DNA of 64,000 bases from positions 1,598,751 through 1,662,750 of the forward strand of contig NZ_BBZI01000005.1 in assembly GCF_008974245.1 (NCBI RefSeq), written 5' to 3'. Source of the DNA: Streptomyces abyssomicinicus (GTDB taxonomy: Bacteria; Actinomycetota; Actinomycetes; Streptomycetales; Streptomycetaceae). Below are positions 35,625 to 44,451 of this stretch, one piece after another; within the stretch, counting starts at the first letter, position 1, and each line of letters begins with the position of its first letter. The notes beneath the pieces were generated by a model. The model made no database searches. It was given only the letters and a program-made list of their open reading frames with translations, and was not told the origin of the DNA. The position numbers and the translations under genes were made by a program.

Positions 35625-38600
35625 ATGGCGGCGGGATTCGGAAAGGTCGTTCCTGAGGCGCCCCGGGCGGTGCGGGACCTGGCGGACGGTCTGCGGACCG
35701 TGGCGCAGCGGGCCGGTTACGCCGGGGTACGGGAACTGGCGGACGGGACGGGCATCAGCCGGACGACCATCTCCGACGCGTTGACGGGCCGTCACGTGCC
35801 CAGGTGGGAGACGCTCGCCGCTCTCCTGCGCGGTTGCGATGCCGTCCCCGACCGAGGCTGGCGCACCGCCTACGAGGCCGCCAGGAACGCCGTGGAGGAG
35901 GAGAAGCAGGCGGCCCGGGAGGGCGGCCGGCCCGACAGCGGTCCTGAGGAGACGGCACCACCCACGCCACCCGGCCGGCCGGGCCCCGGAACCTTCTCCA
36001 TCCGCCCGCCCTACGGGGAACTCCCGCTGCGGGTACGCGGTCGTGACGAACTGCTGGACCTCCTGGGCAGCAGACTCGCGGAGAACGGGAGCGGGAGCGG
36101 GAGCAGGCCGCAGATCCTTTTCGGCATGGGCGGCTGCGGCAAGACCACCATGGCCCTCCACCTGGCGCGGCAGGCCCGGGACCGGGGGTACCGCGTCTTC
36201 TGGCTTTCCGCCTCCACTCCGGACCGGCTGGTCGTCGGCATGCGGGAGGTCGCGCGCGAGCTCGGTGCCGACGAGGAGGCCGTCGAGGCGGCGTGGTCCG
36301 GCCGGCTCAGCGCCACCGACCTGGTCTGGGGAGAACTCGACGCCGCCGAACAGCCCTGGCTGCTGGTGGTGGACAACGCCGACGAGCCGGGGTGGCTGGC
36401 CGCGGAGAGCGGCGTCCCGGGCGACGGCACCGGCTGGCTTCGCTCCAGCCGGGCGGGGATGACCGTGGTGACCTCGAGGGTCGGCAACCCGAGTGTGTGG
36501 GGACACGAGGCGGAGACCCACCGGATCGACGTGCTCGGCCCGCTCGACGGACGGGACGTACTCCTGGACCTCGCCGGGGAGGCGGGCGACCCCGTCGAGG
36601 CCCAGGTCCTCGCCGAACGACTGGGCGGCTTGCCGCTGGCGCTGAAACTGGCGGGGTCCTACCTGTCCAGGGCCGCCCGCGGTGCCGGGCTGCTGCGCCA
36701 CCGCGGTTCCCGTCCCGGGGGCAGACTGCGGAGCTTCGCCGCCTACACCGAGGCGCTCGGAGAGGCCGGAGCGGGCTTCCTCGACGAGGGTGAGCGCCGC
36801 CCCCTGGACGAGGCGGGGACGGAGCAGATGCACAGGCGCCTGGTGGGACGCACCTGGGAGCTGTCCCTCGACCTCCTGGAGGAACAACAGCTGCCGGAGG
36901 CCCGCCTCCTCATGCGGTTGCTGTCCTGCGGTGCCCCCTCACCCTTCCCCGTCGAGCTGCTCCACTCCGAAGCACTTCCGGCGGCGGAGGACGTCTTCTC
37001 GGCCGAGACCTCCCGACGGACCGGTGAGGGCAGTGCGGCCCTGGACCCGGACCGCGCGGACCGGGCCCTGGAAGCGCTGATCGACCTGAGCCTCGTGGAC
37101 GTCGTGGACATCGGGCCCCACGGCTCGGACGTCGAACAGAACCCGGTCCCGTGTCTCGTCAGCCATCGGCTCGTACTCGAGGCCAACGCGTTGCGACTGG
37201 CGGACGGTCCCGCTGCCGACCGCCTGGCCATCTGGCGTGCCGTCGCCCGCATCCTCGAAGAGGGCGCCGCGCTCCCTCCCGAGCAGCCGGCCAACTGGCC
37301 CTGGTGGCGGCTGCTGGCCCCTCACGTCGGGGCCGCCCTCGGCGCGGCACCGGAGGACGACGCGGAACGAGTGGTGCTGCCCCTGCTGCGCGCCGGCCTC
37401 GCCGCGTTCGCCTTCTACGTCTTCTCCAACTCGGACACGGCCGAGGAACTGGTGCGCGTCCTCACCGGACGCAGCAGCGCCCTCCGTCCCGACCACCCCA
37501 CCAGGCTCTCCATCCGGCACCGCGCTCTCATCGTCCTGCCCAGCGGGGAGGAGAAGGAGCGGGAGTACGAGGACGTCCTCGCCGCGCAGGTGGAGCGGCT
37601 GGGACCGGACCATCCGGAAACCCTGATCACCCGTCACGACCTCGCTTGTTTCCGGTTCGAGCACGGGAAGGCCTCGGAGGACGAGACGGTCGCCGAACTG
37701 CGTCAGGTGCGCGCGGTCCGACGCCGTGTACTCGGCGCGGACGACCCGTACACACTGCTGACGCACGGTGTGGCCAGCCAGTTGATCCTGGCGAGCGATC
37801 ACCCCGAGGTACATGCCCGTAGGTGCGAGGAACTGCTGGCCGAGCAGTCGGCCGAGCTGGGCGCGGAGCACCCCGAGACGTTGATCACCCGCCACGACCT
37901 CGCGGTCTCCCGGCACCTGAGCGGCCAGGCGTCCGACGCCGAGACGGAGGCCGAACTGCGTGCGGTGCTGATGGCGAGTCGCCGGAGGCTCCGCCCCGCG
38001 GACACCTACAACCTGCTCATCCACGGATCGCTCGCCAACCTGATCGCGGTCCGGAGCCACGACGGGGCGGGAGGCAACGCCGAGTACCGGGCCATGATCG
38101 AATACGTCGCCTCCTCCCAGACGGATCACCGTTTCCTTCCCCTGCATCAACGACACCAGATGGCGCACGCGTTCGACGCTGCCGAGCGGTGGGCCGAGGC
38201 GGAGGTCGAGTACCGGTCGGTGCTCGACGACCTGGAAGCGGCGGACGGCAAGGGGGTGAGCCTCTACTGGGACCTCACCTACTGCCTGACCGACAACCTC
38301 ACGCACCAAGGCCGCAGGCCGGACGCCATCGACACCCTCGACGCCGCCCTCACCTGGTTCGACGGCAGCGATGAAGCGCGCTCTCCCCAGCATTCCCAGG
38401 CGCTACGGCTCCGCCACAAGCGTGGCGACCTGATACGTCAGGACGGCCGCCCCGAAGAGGCCGAGCGCGAGATCCGTTCGGTGCTCGAGGACCGGCTCCG
38501 GCTCGTGGACCCTGAGGACTCCGTCGTGCTGTCCGAGCGGCACTGTCTGGCCCACACCTTGCAGGAGCTGGCGCGCCACAACGAGGCCCAGACCGAACTG

Positions 38601-38966
38601 CGGCACGTGGTCTCCTCCTACACGCAGGTTCTGGGCCCCGGCGACAAGCAGACCCGCAACGCCGCCTTCTGCCTGGCCCGGATGCGCCACCTGCACGGCG
38701 ACAAGGCCGAGGCGCTGGGGCTGTACGAGCAGGTCCTGGAAGGCGAGATCGCCGAGTTCGGCGCCCGCCATCAGGAACCGCTGATGACCGGCTTCCGGCG
38801 GGACCAGTGCCGGCTCGACCTCGGGCTGCTCACGCCCGAGGACGCCGAGGCGGCCTTCGAGAACACCTTGTCCGCGCTGAGCGGCGTACTCGCCGACGAC
38901 CATGCCTGGATCGACAGCATCCGGCAGGCGTTGGCCACGGATCGCGGCGCCGACGGGACGAAGTGA
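35625..38966 (+). CDS. HTH / NB-ARC / TPR STAND ATPase
   Basis: A 1113-residue protein of the STAND class of signal-transducing NTPases. The N-terminal 75 residues carry an XRE-like helix-turn-helix (VRELADGTGISRTTISDALT). The ATPase follows: P-loop GMGGCGKTTMALHLARQ (about 166-182), Walker B WLLVVDNADEP (about 244-254), sensor VVTSRVG, and GLPLALKLAGSYL (about 333). From about residue 640 to the end are repeated TPR-like helical pairs, several sharing the phrase HPETLITRHDLA. Such proteins oligomerise on sensing a ligand; in Streptomyces they act as regulators and some STANDs act in phage defence. ATG at 35625 follows GGGGGAGG. Confidence 0.9.
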   Translation: MAAGFGKVVPEAPRAVRDLADGLRTVAQRAGYAGVRELADGTGISRTTISDALTGRHVPRWETLAALLRGCDAVPDRGWRTAYEAARNAVEEEKQAAREGGRPDSGPEETAPPTPPGRPGPGTFSIRPPYGELPLRVRGRDELLDLLGSRLAENGSGSGSRPQILFGMGGCGKTTMALHLARQARDRGYRVFWLSASTPDRLVVGMREVARELGADEEAVEAAWSGRLSATDLVWGELDAAEQPWLLVVDNADEPGWLAAESGVPGDGTGWLRSSRAGMTVVTSRVGNPSVWGHEAETHRIDVLGPLDGRDVLLDLAGEAGDPVEAQVLAERLGGLPLALKLAGSYLSRAARGAGLLRHRGSRPGGRLRSFAAYTEALGEAGAGFLDEGERRPLDEAGTEQMHRRLVGRTWELSLDLLEEQQLPEARLLMRLLSCGAPSPFPVELLHSEALPAAEDVFSAETSRRTGEGSAALDPDRADRALEALIDLSLVDVVDIGPHGSDVEQNPVPCLVSHRLVLEANALRLADGPAADRLAIWRAVARILEEGAALPPEQPANWPWWRLLAPHVGAALGAAPEDDAERVVLPLLRAGLAAFAFYVFSNSDTAEELVRVLTGRSSALRPDHPTRLSIRHRALIVLPSGEEKEREYEDVLAAQVERLGPDHPETLITRHDLACFRFEHGKASEDETVAELRQVRAVRRRVLGADDPYTLLTHGVASQLILASDHPEVHARRCEELLAEQSAELGAEHPETLITRHDLAVSRHLSGQASDAETEAELRAVLMASRRRLRPADTYNLLIHGSLANLIAVRSHDGAGGNAEYRAMIEYVASSQTDHRFLPLHQRHQMAHAFDAAERWAEAEVEYRSVLDDLEAADGKGVSLYWDLTYCLTDNLTHQGRRPDAIDTLDAALTWFDGSDEARSPQHSQALRLRHKRGDLIRQDGRPEEAEREIRSVLEDRLRLVDPEDSVVLSERHCLAHTLQELARHNEAQTELRHVVSSYTQVLGPGDKQTRNAAFCLARMRHLHGDKAEALGLYEQVLEGEIAEFGARHQEPLMTGFRRDQCRLDLGLLTPEDAEAAFENTLSALSGVLADDHAWIDSIRQALATDRGADGTK

Positions 38967-39047
38967 GCCGGACGTTCCGTCCGCGGGCGCGCCGGCCTCG
39001 GACAGTCGCTGCTGCGAGGCCGGGGTGGCGACCGACCTGGCCCGCTG

Positions 39048-39677
39048 CTACTGAGGCCGGACCCGCGGTGCCGTGAAGGGCCGGGGTTCCTGGCCGAGTG
39101 CGGTGGCGGCTGCTCCGGCGGCGCGCTCGATCCTCGCGCGCCGGGCTTCCCAGTAGGCCGCGTCGTGGTGCGGGGTCGCGTACCGGGCCGTGGTCCCCGT
39201 CACGCCGTCGACCTGCTCGCGCAGGATGTCGGCGTGTCCCGCGTGCCGGCTGGTCTCGGTGAGCATGTGGACCAGGACGTTGAACAGCTTCACGTGGGGG
39301 CTGGGCCACCAGGGCACGTAGCCGGGGGAGTCGATGGCGAGGCCGGTGATCGTCGCGTCCGAGTGCTCCCCGACGCGACGGTAGCGGTCGGTGATCTCCG
39401 CGCGCGACTCCTGCTCGGTCGCCCACAGGTCGGCGTCGCGCTCCCCGGCGTCGTCCCACCGGGGCAAGGGCTCGGGGAACGGGCGGTCGAAGACCTCGCC
39501 GAAGTACCAGGACTCACACAGCGTCAGGTGCTTGACCAGGCCGAGGAGGTTGGTGCCCGTCAAGGTCAGGGGCCGACGGGCGTCGTATTCGCCGAGACCC
39601 TCGAGCTTCCAGAGCATCGTCTCGCGCATCGCTCGCAGATCGCCGTGCAGGTAGTCTTTCGCGAAGTCATCGATCAC
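39048..39677 (-). CDS. DinB-family protein (DUF664-type)
   Basis: A 209-residue four-helix-bundle protein of the DinB/YfiT superfamily. Typical segments are LRAMRETMLWKLEGLGEYDA, TGTNLLGLVKHLTLCESWYF (metal His) and NVLVHMLTETSRHAGHADIL (two metal histidines). These enzymes are metal-dependent and often linked to thiol chemistry. I prefer the GTG at 39677, where the family sequence VIDDFAKDYL begins; an upstream GTG at 39695 adds six residues. No ribosome site is clear. Confidence 0.88.
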   Translation of the reverse strand: MIDDFAKDYLHGDLRAMRETMLWKLEGLGEYDARRPLTLTGTNLLGLVKHLTLCESWYFGEVFDRPFPEPLPRWDDAGERDADLWATEQESRAEITDRYRRVGEHSDATITGLAIDSPGYVPWWPSPHVKLFNVLVHMLTETSRHAGHADILREQVDGVTGTTARYATPHHDAAYWEARRARIERAAGAAATALGQEPRPFTAPRVRPQ

Positions 39678-39831
39678 GGTGCACGAGCCTGTCACGCGCC
39701 GCCGGCCGACTCAACGTCCGCCGGTCGGCCACCGGGCCGGGCAGGTGCCCGGGCTGCCGGTACGAGCGGCACGCGTGCGAGGTCACGCGTGCAGTGGTCG
39801 CCGGGGAGGGGTCGCAGGGGAGGGGTCGACG

Positions 39832-40347
39832 ATGCCGGGCACCATCGTGTCAGCCATGATCGAGCGGGACGGCCATGTGCTGATGGTCCGTGAACGCCTG
39901 GCCGGGCAGGCAGAACAGTGGGTCCTGCCCGGAGGGGTCGCCGAGCCGGGAGAGCTCGCCCATGACGCCCTTGTACGAGAGGTCCTCGAGGAGACCGGGC
40001 TCACCGTGGCCGGGCCGACCGGCCTGGCCTGCGTCTCGCAGCACGTGGTCACGGACGACCCGGGCTGGGAGGGCACATGGACGGTGTTCACCTTCCGTGC
40101 GGAGGCAGCCGCGGCCACCACCACAGGCGCCCTAAAGCCAAGGGACCCCGACCGGCTGGTCCTGGAGGCGGCATGGGTGCCCCTCGGTGAGGCGCTCGAG
40201 CGCGTGGCCGCCCATCCCTCACGTGCGCGCAGGGATCCCCTGATCGCCTGCCTGACCGGCACCGTGCCACCCGGAACCCTGTGGATCTGGCCCGGTGACC
40301 CTGATCAACCGCCGACCGTGGTCCCCGCTGCCGCCCCACCGGGGTGA
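39832..40347 (+). CDS. NUDIX hydrolase
   Basis: A 171-residue Nudix protein. The complete Nudix box is present from GGVAEPGELAHDALVREVLE through ETGL, giving the catalytic REVLEE metal site. It hydrolyses a nucleoside-diphosphate-linked compound; the substrate is unknown. ATG at 39832 follows GGGGAGGGG. It converges with the MerR-methyltransferase gene, with a long hairpin between them. Confidence 0.92.
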   Translation: MPGTIVSAMIERDGHVLMVRERLAGQAEQWVLPGGVAEPGELAHDALVREVLEETGLTVAGPTGLACVSQHVVTDDPGWEGTWTVFTFRAEAAAATTTGALKPRDPDRLVLEAAWVPLGEALERVAAHPSRARRDPLIACLTGTVPPGTLWIWPGDPDQPPTVVPAAAPPG

Positions 40348-40354
40348 CAGGACA

Positions 40355-40394
40355 GCGGGCAGCCGCGCCGGAGCCCCCGTGGCGCCGTGCCCGC
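40355..40394. terminator. Hairpin between convergent NUDIX and MerR-methyltransferase genes
   Basis: Outer stem GCGGGCA/TGCCCGC (40355-40361 with 40388-40394) and inner stem GCGCC/GGCGC. It is placed to end both convergent transcripts. Confidence 0.5.
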
Positions 40395-40402
40395 GAGGTG
40401 GG

Positions 40403-41518
40403 TCAGGCGACCAGCAGGCGGAGGCCGAGGTCTGCCGCGTCGAGGCCCGCGAGGTCGCTGTTGCGCTCGGCCCACCGGCCGGAGCCGAGGTCGTCGCCGA
40501 GGCTGCGGACCGCCCGCCGTTCGGCCTCCGCCCCGACCTTCGTCCACACCGACATCGCACGGCGCACGTGGTCCTCCAGATACGCGGCCGGCCGGCGCCA
40601 GTACGCCTCGAACAGGCCGTCAGCACAGTCCCAGGGAACGGGTACCGCCTCGACACGCGCGCCGACGGCGTCGGCCATCGCGGCCAGTGAGGGGAAGTCC
40701 GCGAGGACGGCGGCGAACTCGGGCAGGTAGTCGCGGGTGAGCCAGAACCGGTCCTGCCATCCGGGCTCGTCCGTGTCGAAGGTGAGGACCACCACGTGCC
40801 GGGCCACGCGTCGCATCTCGCGCAGTCCCGCCATCGGGTCCCCCCAGTGATGGACCGTGGAGACGGCCATCGCGACGTCGAAGGACCGGTCCTCGAAGGG
40901 CAGGCACTCCGCGGCGGCGGCCACGCACGGTGCCGCCCCGGCACGCCGCTGGGCCCGCATCACCGCGGACGGCTCCACGGCGGTCACGTCCCGGTCGGCG
41001 GGCTCGTACGAACCGGTGCCGGCCCCGACGTTGAGCACCGTCCGCGCGTCCCCGAGCGCGTCCCGGATCTGCGCGGCGATCCGTGGATCGGTACGCCGTG
41101 TCGCGGTGTAGGCGTCGCCGATCGTGTCGTACAGCCGCGCACCGAGCACCTCCAGCTGCTTCTCCGGTGTCACCCTCAGCCCTTTCGCCCGTACCGCGAG
41201 CTCCCTGTCGATCGCCGCCGCCATGGCGTCGGCGCGATCACGCCGCTCCAGCAGCAGGGCGCGCAGCCGGCGCAGGTGCGCGACCGCGTCGGTGGACGGG
41301 TCGTCCACCAGTTCCCCGACTTCGCGCAGGCCGAAGCCCAGCCGCCGGTAGGCCAGCACCTCCCGCAGCCGCTCCACGTCGCCCGCCGAATAGGCCCGGT
41401 ATCCGGCCGCGGTCCGGGCCGACGGGCGAACGAGCCCGATCTGGTCATAGTGATGCAGCGTGCGGACGCTCACGCCGGCCAGCTCTGCCACGCGTCCCAC
41501 GGTCCAGAGATCCTCCAC
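40403..41518 (-). CDS. MerR regulator fused to a class I SAM methyltransferase
   Basis: A 371-residue fusion. Residues 1-70 are a MerR winged helix (RVAELAGVSVRTLHHYDQIG, AGYRAYSAGDVERL) and about 71-115 the dimer coiled coil. Where TipA-like or drug-binding effector domains would normally follow, there is a SAM-dependent methyltransferase: TVLNVGAGTGSYEP (motif I), VTAVEPSAVM (motif II), FDVAMAVSTVHHWGDP and REMRRVARHVVVLTFD. The start is the GTG at 41518 because a MerR-type promoter with a 19-bp spacer ends 7 nt upstream (leaderless). It may sense SAM or a methyl acceptor, or both modify and respond to a compound. Confidence 0.85.
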   Translation of the reverse strand: MEDLWTVGRVAELAGVSVRTLHHYDQIGLVRPSARTAAGYRAYSAGDVERLREVLAYRRLGFGLREVGELVDDPSTDAVAHLRRLRALLLERRDRADAMAAAIDRELAVRAKGLRVTPEKQLEVLGARLYDTIGDAYTATRRTDPRIAAQIRDALGDARTVLNVGAGTGSYEPADRDVTAVEPSAVMRAQRRAGAAPCVAAAAECLPFEDRSFDVAMAVSTVHHWGDPMAGLREMRRVARHVVVLTFDTDEPGWQDRFWLTRDYLPEFAAVLADFPSLAAMADAVGARVEAVPVPWDCADGLFEAYWRRPAAYLEDHVRRAMSVWTKVGAEAERRAVRSLGDDLGSGRWAERNSDLAGLDAADLGLRLLVA

Positions 41519-41525
41519 GGCAGCC

Positions 41526-41556
41526 AATATGCGGCCTGACGCCACGTGAGGGTCAA
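41526..41556 (-). promoter_or_regulatory. MerR-type promoter (19-bp spacer) of the MerR-methyltransferase gene
   Basis: On the minus strand: -35 TTGACC (41551-41556), exactly 19-bp spacer, -10 CATATT (41526-41531). The spacer holds an imperfect palindrome CCTCACG-TGG-CGTCAGG. Long 19-bp spacers are the hallmark of promoters twisted open by MerR proteins, so autoregulation is likely. Confidence 0.75.
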
Positions 41557-41608
41557 GCCGCGCTCACGGCGGCACGGCCCGACGGGACGGAGCGGCCCCG
41601 TCGCGCCC

Positions 41609-41959
41609 TCACGCCGACGGCCGGGACTCCTCGAGTGCTCGCAGCCGCCGGATCTCCGCGACGAGACGGGGAACAGCGTCCCGGGCGGCGGCGATGAACC
41701 GCGCGTTCTCGTCCCACAGCTCGTCGGCACAGTCGACGTAGCGGGGCTGCTGAACCAGCGTCGCGGCCACGATCTCGTGGTGGTCGAAGCGGGGCCAGCG
41801 CTCACCGAGGCCGGTGTCGGGCACCGTGCTCACGGCGACGAGGTTCATGGCGTAGTCGTCGTCGAGAAAGCGGACGTGCCAGGGGCCTGGGGTGGCCGCC
41901 TGGGAAAGTACCTCGAGCTCCTCGAGTTCCTCGCCGGTCAGCGGTTCCGTGATGCTCAT
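41609..41959 (-). CDS. Hypothetical protein, Ea22-like
   Basis: A 116-residue protein. ATPGPWHVRFLDDDYAMNLV near residue 22 and ENARFIAAARDAVPRLVAEI near residue 85 follow the pattern of small Ea22/phage-type hypothetical proteins that are also common in Streptomyces chromosomes. ATG at 41959 follows GAGAGGAG. No signal peptide. Function unknown; no phage genes surround it. Confidence 0.7.
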   Translation of the reverse strand: MSITEPLTGEELEELEVLSQAATPGPWHVRFLDDDYAMNLVAVSTVPDTGLGERWPRFDHHEIVAATLVQQPRYVDCADELWDENARFIAAARDAVPRLVAEIRRLRALEESRPSA

Positions 41960-42095
41960 GGGGCCGTGCTCCTCTCGCCGCGTGGGCCGATGTGCTTCCG
42001 CACCGGGCCAGCCGCCCGGCCACCGGCGCGGCGATCTTGACACAGGCCCACGGCGGCCCGCCGCACGGTTTTCGTGGGGAACAACGGTCCGGGCG

Positions 42096-42839
42096 TCACG
42101 CCGGGGCGTCGTCGCCGTCACAGGTGGGGTGGAACGTCGTCCAGTCGGTCACGGCCGGGCCGTCGGGAACGGATCCCCGCTCGGTCAGCTTCGCGTACCG
42201 CTGGTTCTCCTCCTGCGCACTCCGGTCGAGTCCCTTCGCACCGCCGAGGCGGGCCACCGTCGAGTAGACGCCGTCGCCCTCGTAGACGTACGCCGCGAGG
42301 TCCGGGTAACGGTCGTGGTCGTAGTCGGCGACGGCGGCGGCGTGCGGCTCGTACAGGTCCACGTGCTGGTCGCCCTGGCCCTGACCGCGCGGCGAGAAGG
42401 GGCCGAGCCGCAGTTCGGACACGCTCGGCAGCTCAGGGTCGTCGCCGATGGAGTCCCGGGTGGCGGAGATGTAGAGGTCGACCCAGCCGTCCTGGTCGAA
42501 GTCGGCCACGACGGCCACGACGATGTCCGTGTCCTCACCGCGGTCTCCGACCAGTTGCCGGGGAGCCACCTCCGTCTCCCGTCCGTCCTCGGCACCGAAG
42601 GTCAGGACCAGGTCGGTCCCGGTGAGGGAGGGGGGCGAGACCCGGTCGGGCGAGCCGTCGCCGTTCAGGTCCGCCACGAGGCCGCCGGAGGAGGTCACGC
42701 AGGTCTTGACGGCCGGCCCGGCCGCCGGCCGCGGCGGCGGATCACCCCTGCCGTCCCCGCACCCGGCCACCAGGGTGGTCGAGACCGCGAGCGCCAGTAC
42801 ACCGTGCGCCCGTGCGGCGCGTCCCCTACCTCGCATCAT
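42096..42839 (-). CDS. FG-GAP/VCBS-repeat lipoprotein
   Basis: A 247-residue exported protein. The signal ends in lipobox LVAGC (Cys about residue 27). Three calcium-loop repeats of the type D-x-D-x-D-G-x-x-D follow: ADLNGDGSPD, ADFDQDGWVDLYIS and ADYDHDRYPDLAAY, as in FG-GAP/integrin-like beta-propeller blades. It is probably a cell-surface calcium-binding protein. The ATG pair at 42839/42836 leaves the start slightly uncertain. Role unknown. Confidence 0.85.
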   Translation of the reverse strand: MMRGRGRAARAHGVLALAVSTTLVAGCGDGRGDPPPRPAAGPAVKTCVTSSGGLVADLNGDGSPDRVSPPSLTGTDLVLTFGAEDGRETEVAPRQLVGDRGEDTDIVVAVVADFDQDGWVDLYISATRDSIGDDPELPSVSELRLGPFSPRGQGQGDQHVDLYEPHAAAVADYDHDRYPDLAAYVYEGDGVYSTVARLGGAKGLDRSAQEENQRYAKLTERGSVPDGPAVTDWTTFHPTCDGDDAPA

Positions 42840-42949
42840 CTGCCCCTATGTGAGTGGAAGTTGACCGGCAGAAGGCGCAGAGCCTAACTGATCGTTTCCA
42901 TCCGGCCCGGTGCGGGGCAGGGTGCGTGGGCCCAGCCGCCTCGGCTACC

Positions 42950-43765
42950 TCAGCCCACCTCGGCCGCCGATGCCGCCGCCCGCAGCAGTGCCGCCGTGTC
43001 GGCGTCGGCGGGGAAGAAGGTCTCGATGGCGATCTCGTCCAGCGTGACGTCCCGCGGCGAGCCGAACACGGTGGTGGTGTACAGGAACGCGAGGGCGCCG
43101 TGCTCGGACGACAGACGCAGCGGCGTGACGAGGTCGGACGCCACGCCGTCCGCGGAGGACGGCGGCACCCGCCGGTCGTCGGCGGGCGCCGGATAGCCCT
43201 CCAGTTCCTCGAGCAGCTCCGCCAGGCCGGCTTCCGCCGTCCGCTCCAGCTGGCGGCGGACCCGGCGCAGCACGTGCCCGCGCCACTGGGCCGGGTTGCG
43301 GATCCGCCCGGCCAGGCCGTCGGGGTGCAGCGTGGCCCTCAGCACGTTGAACGGCGCCCGCGCCGCCCCGCCCGTGACCTCGCCGAGGAACAGCCGTGCC
43401 GCGGGATTCGCCGCCAGCAGCTCCCAGCGCGCGTTGACGGCGAGGGCCGGATTCGGCGCGTGCCCGGCCAGCACCGCCTCCACCGCGTGGCGCGCCGCAC
43501 CGAGTCCGGAGAGCGGGCGCTCGGGGTGCGCCGGGGCGAAGCCGGCCGCCAGGTAGAGCACGTTGCGGTCCCGCAGGGGGACGTCGAGCTCGTCGCACAG
43601 CCGCCTGATCATGTCCCGGCTCGGGTTCGCCCGGCCGGTCTCGAGGCAGCTGAGGTGCCGGGTGGACAGCTCGGCGGCCAGCGACACGTCCAGCTGGGAG
43701 CGGCGGCGACGTTCGCGCCAGCGCCTCAGCTGCATGCCGACGGGTTCGCCGTGGGTCGTCGTCAT
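42950..43765 (-). CDS. XRE regulator with MmyB-like ligand domain
   Basis: A 271-residue regulator. Helix-turn-helix at about 12-65 (RRSQLDVSLAAELSTRHLSC, LETGRANPSRDMI). The C-terminal 180 residues carry the MmyB-like pattern NARWELLAANPAARLFLG and DVTLDEIAIETFFPADADT. Many such regulators are divergent from an enzyme gene they repress; here the divergent partner encodes an NTF2-like protein. ATG at 43765. Two palindromes lie between the genes. Confidence 0.9.
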   Translation of the reverse strand: MTTTHGEPVGMQLRRWRERRRRSQLDVSLAAELSTRHLSCLETGRANPSRDMIRRLCDELDVPLRDRNVLYLAAGFAPAHPERPLSGLGAARHAVEAVLAGHAPNPALAVNARWELLAANPAARLFLGEVTGGAARAPFNVLRATLHPDGLAGRIRNPAQWRGHVLRRVRRQLERTAEAGLAELLEELEGYPAPADDRRVPPSSADGVASDLVTPLRLSSEHGALAFLYTTTVFGSPRDVTLDEIAIETFFPADADTAALLRAAASAAEVG

Positions 43766-43776
43766 GTGATCAGCCT

Positions 43777-43791
43777 GACGCGCGGCGCGTC
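43777..43791. promoter_or_regulatory. Palindrome next to the XRE gene start
   Basis: GACGCGC-G-GCGCGTC, a perfect 7-bp inverted repeat 12 bp upstream of the XRE start. It could be an operator, but is GC-rich enough to be chance. Confidence 0.4.
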
Positions 43792-43799
43792 GCGGGGCA

Positions 43800-43816
43800 A
43801 TGACCTCGGAGGTCAT
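43800..43816. promoter_or_regulatory. 17-bp palindrome, probable XRE/MmyB-type operator
   Basis: ATGACCTC-G-GAGGTCAT, a perfect 8-bp inverted repeat near the middle of the 132-bp divergent region. Its place and symmetry fit an operator for the adjacent XRE regulator. Confidence 0.7.
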
Positions 43817-43897
43817 CGACACGGCACACGGCGGGCCACACAGTCGGAGGTGAAACACCGCACAGCACCGATCCGTCGAACGAAGGGATCCACCGTC

Positions 43898-44353
43898 ATG
43901 GCCGGAACGGCACAGCAGACGACAACGCATCAGGACACCACCCCCCGTGTCGACGCCACGAGCGAGAACGCCGCGAAGCTGGAACCGTACCTGCGGTTCT
44001 GGAACGCCGGCCCCGACGACGACCGGGGCCGGCTGGCGGAGGCCGTGTTCACCGACGACGTCGAGTACCGGGCGCACATCGGTGTGCTGGAGGGGCGGCA
44101 GGCCCTGATGGACTTCAGGGAGCAGTTCGTCTCCCACATGGGCGGGGCCGAGATCCGCCTGCGTGAACAGCCGCAGCTCCACCACGACCGGGCCCGGCTC
44201 GAGTGGGAACTCCTCACCGGAAGCGACGCGCGGACGTCGTTCGCCACGGGCACGGACGTGATCCGCATCGAGGAGGACGGGCGGATCAGCGGCGTCACCG
44301 TCTTCCTGGACCGCGCCCCGGAGGGGTTCGGGGCGGCGCGGGAGCACCACTAG
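43898..44353 (+). CDS. NTF2-like/SnoaL-like protein
   Basis: A 151-residue protein. After a polar, Thr-rich N-terminus it has the NTF2-like pattern LRFWNAGPDDDRGRLAEAVF and DDVEYRAHIGVLEGRQALMD, ending in TDVIRIEEDGRISGVTVFLD. Members are small cone-shaped barrels: ketosteroid isomerase-like, cyclases or binding proteins. ATG at 43898 follows GAAGGGA. It is divergent from the XRE/MmyB regulator, which probably controls it. The ligand is unknown. Confidence 0.85.
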   Translation: MAGTAQQTTTHQDTTPRVDATSENAAKLEPYLRFWNAGPDDDRGRLAEAVFTDDVEYRAHIGVLEGRQALMDFREQFVSHMGGAEIRLREQPQLHHDRARLEWELLTGSDARTSFATGTDVIRIEEDGRISGVTVFLDRAPEGFGAAREHH

Positions 44354-44451
44354 GTGATCGGTTCTTGACGGTGGTGACCGTCATGATCCCCCGTGCGACG
44401 GACGGCGGAGGCCCGTAGGCTGGGCCTCGTCCGCACTGTCCGGGGGGAGCA

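Noticed and set aside
35625..38966. SARP antibiotic regulator
   Set aside because: No OmpR-like winged helix or BTAD domain; the N-terminal domain is XRE-like and the rest NB-ARC/TPR.
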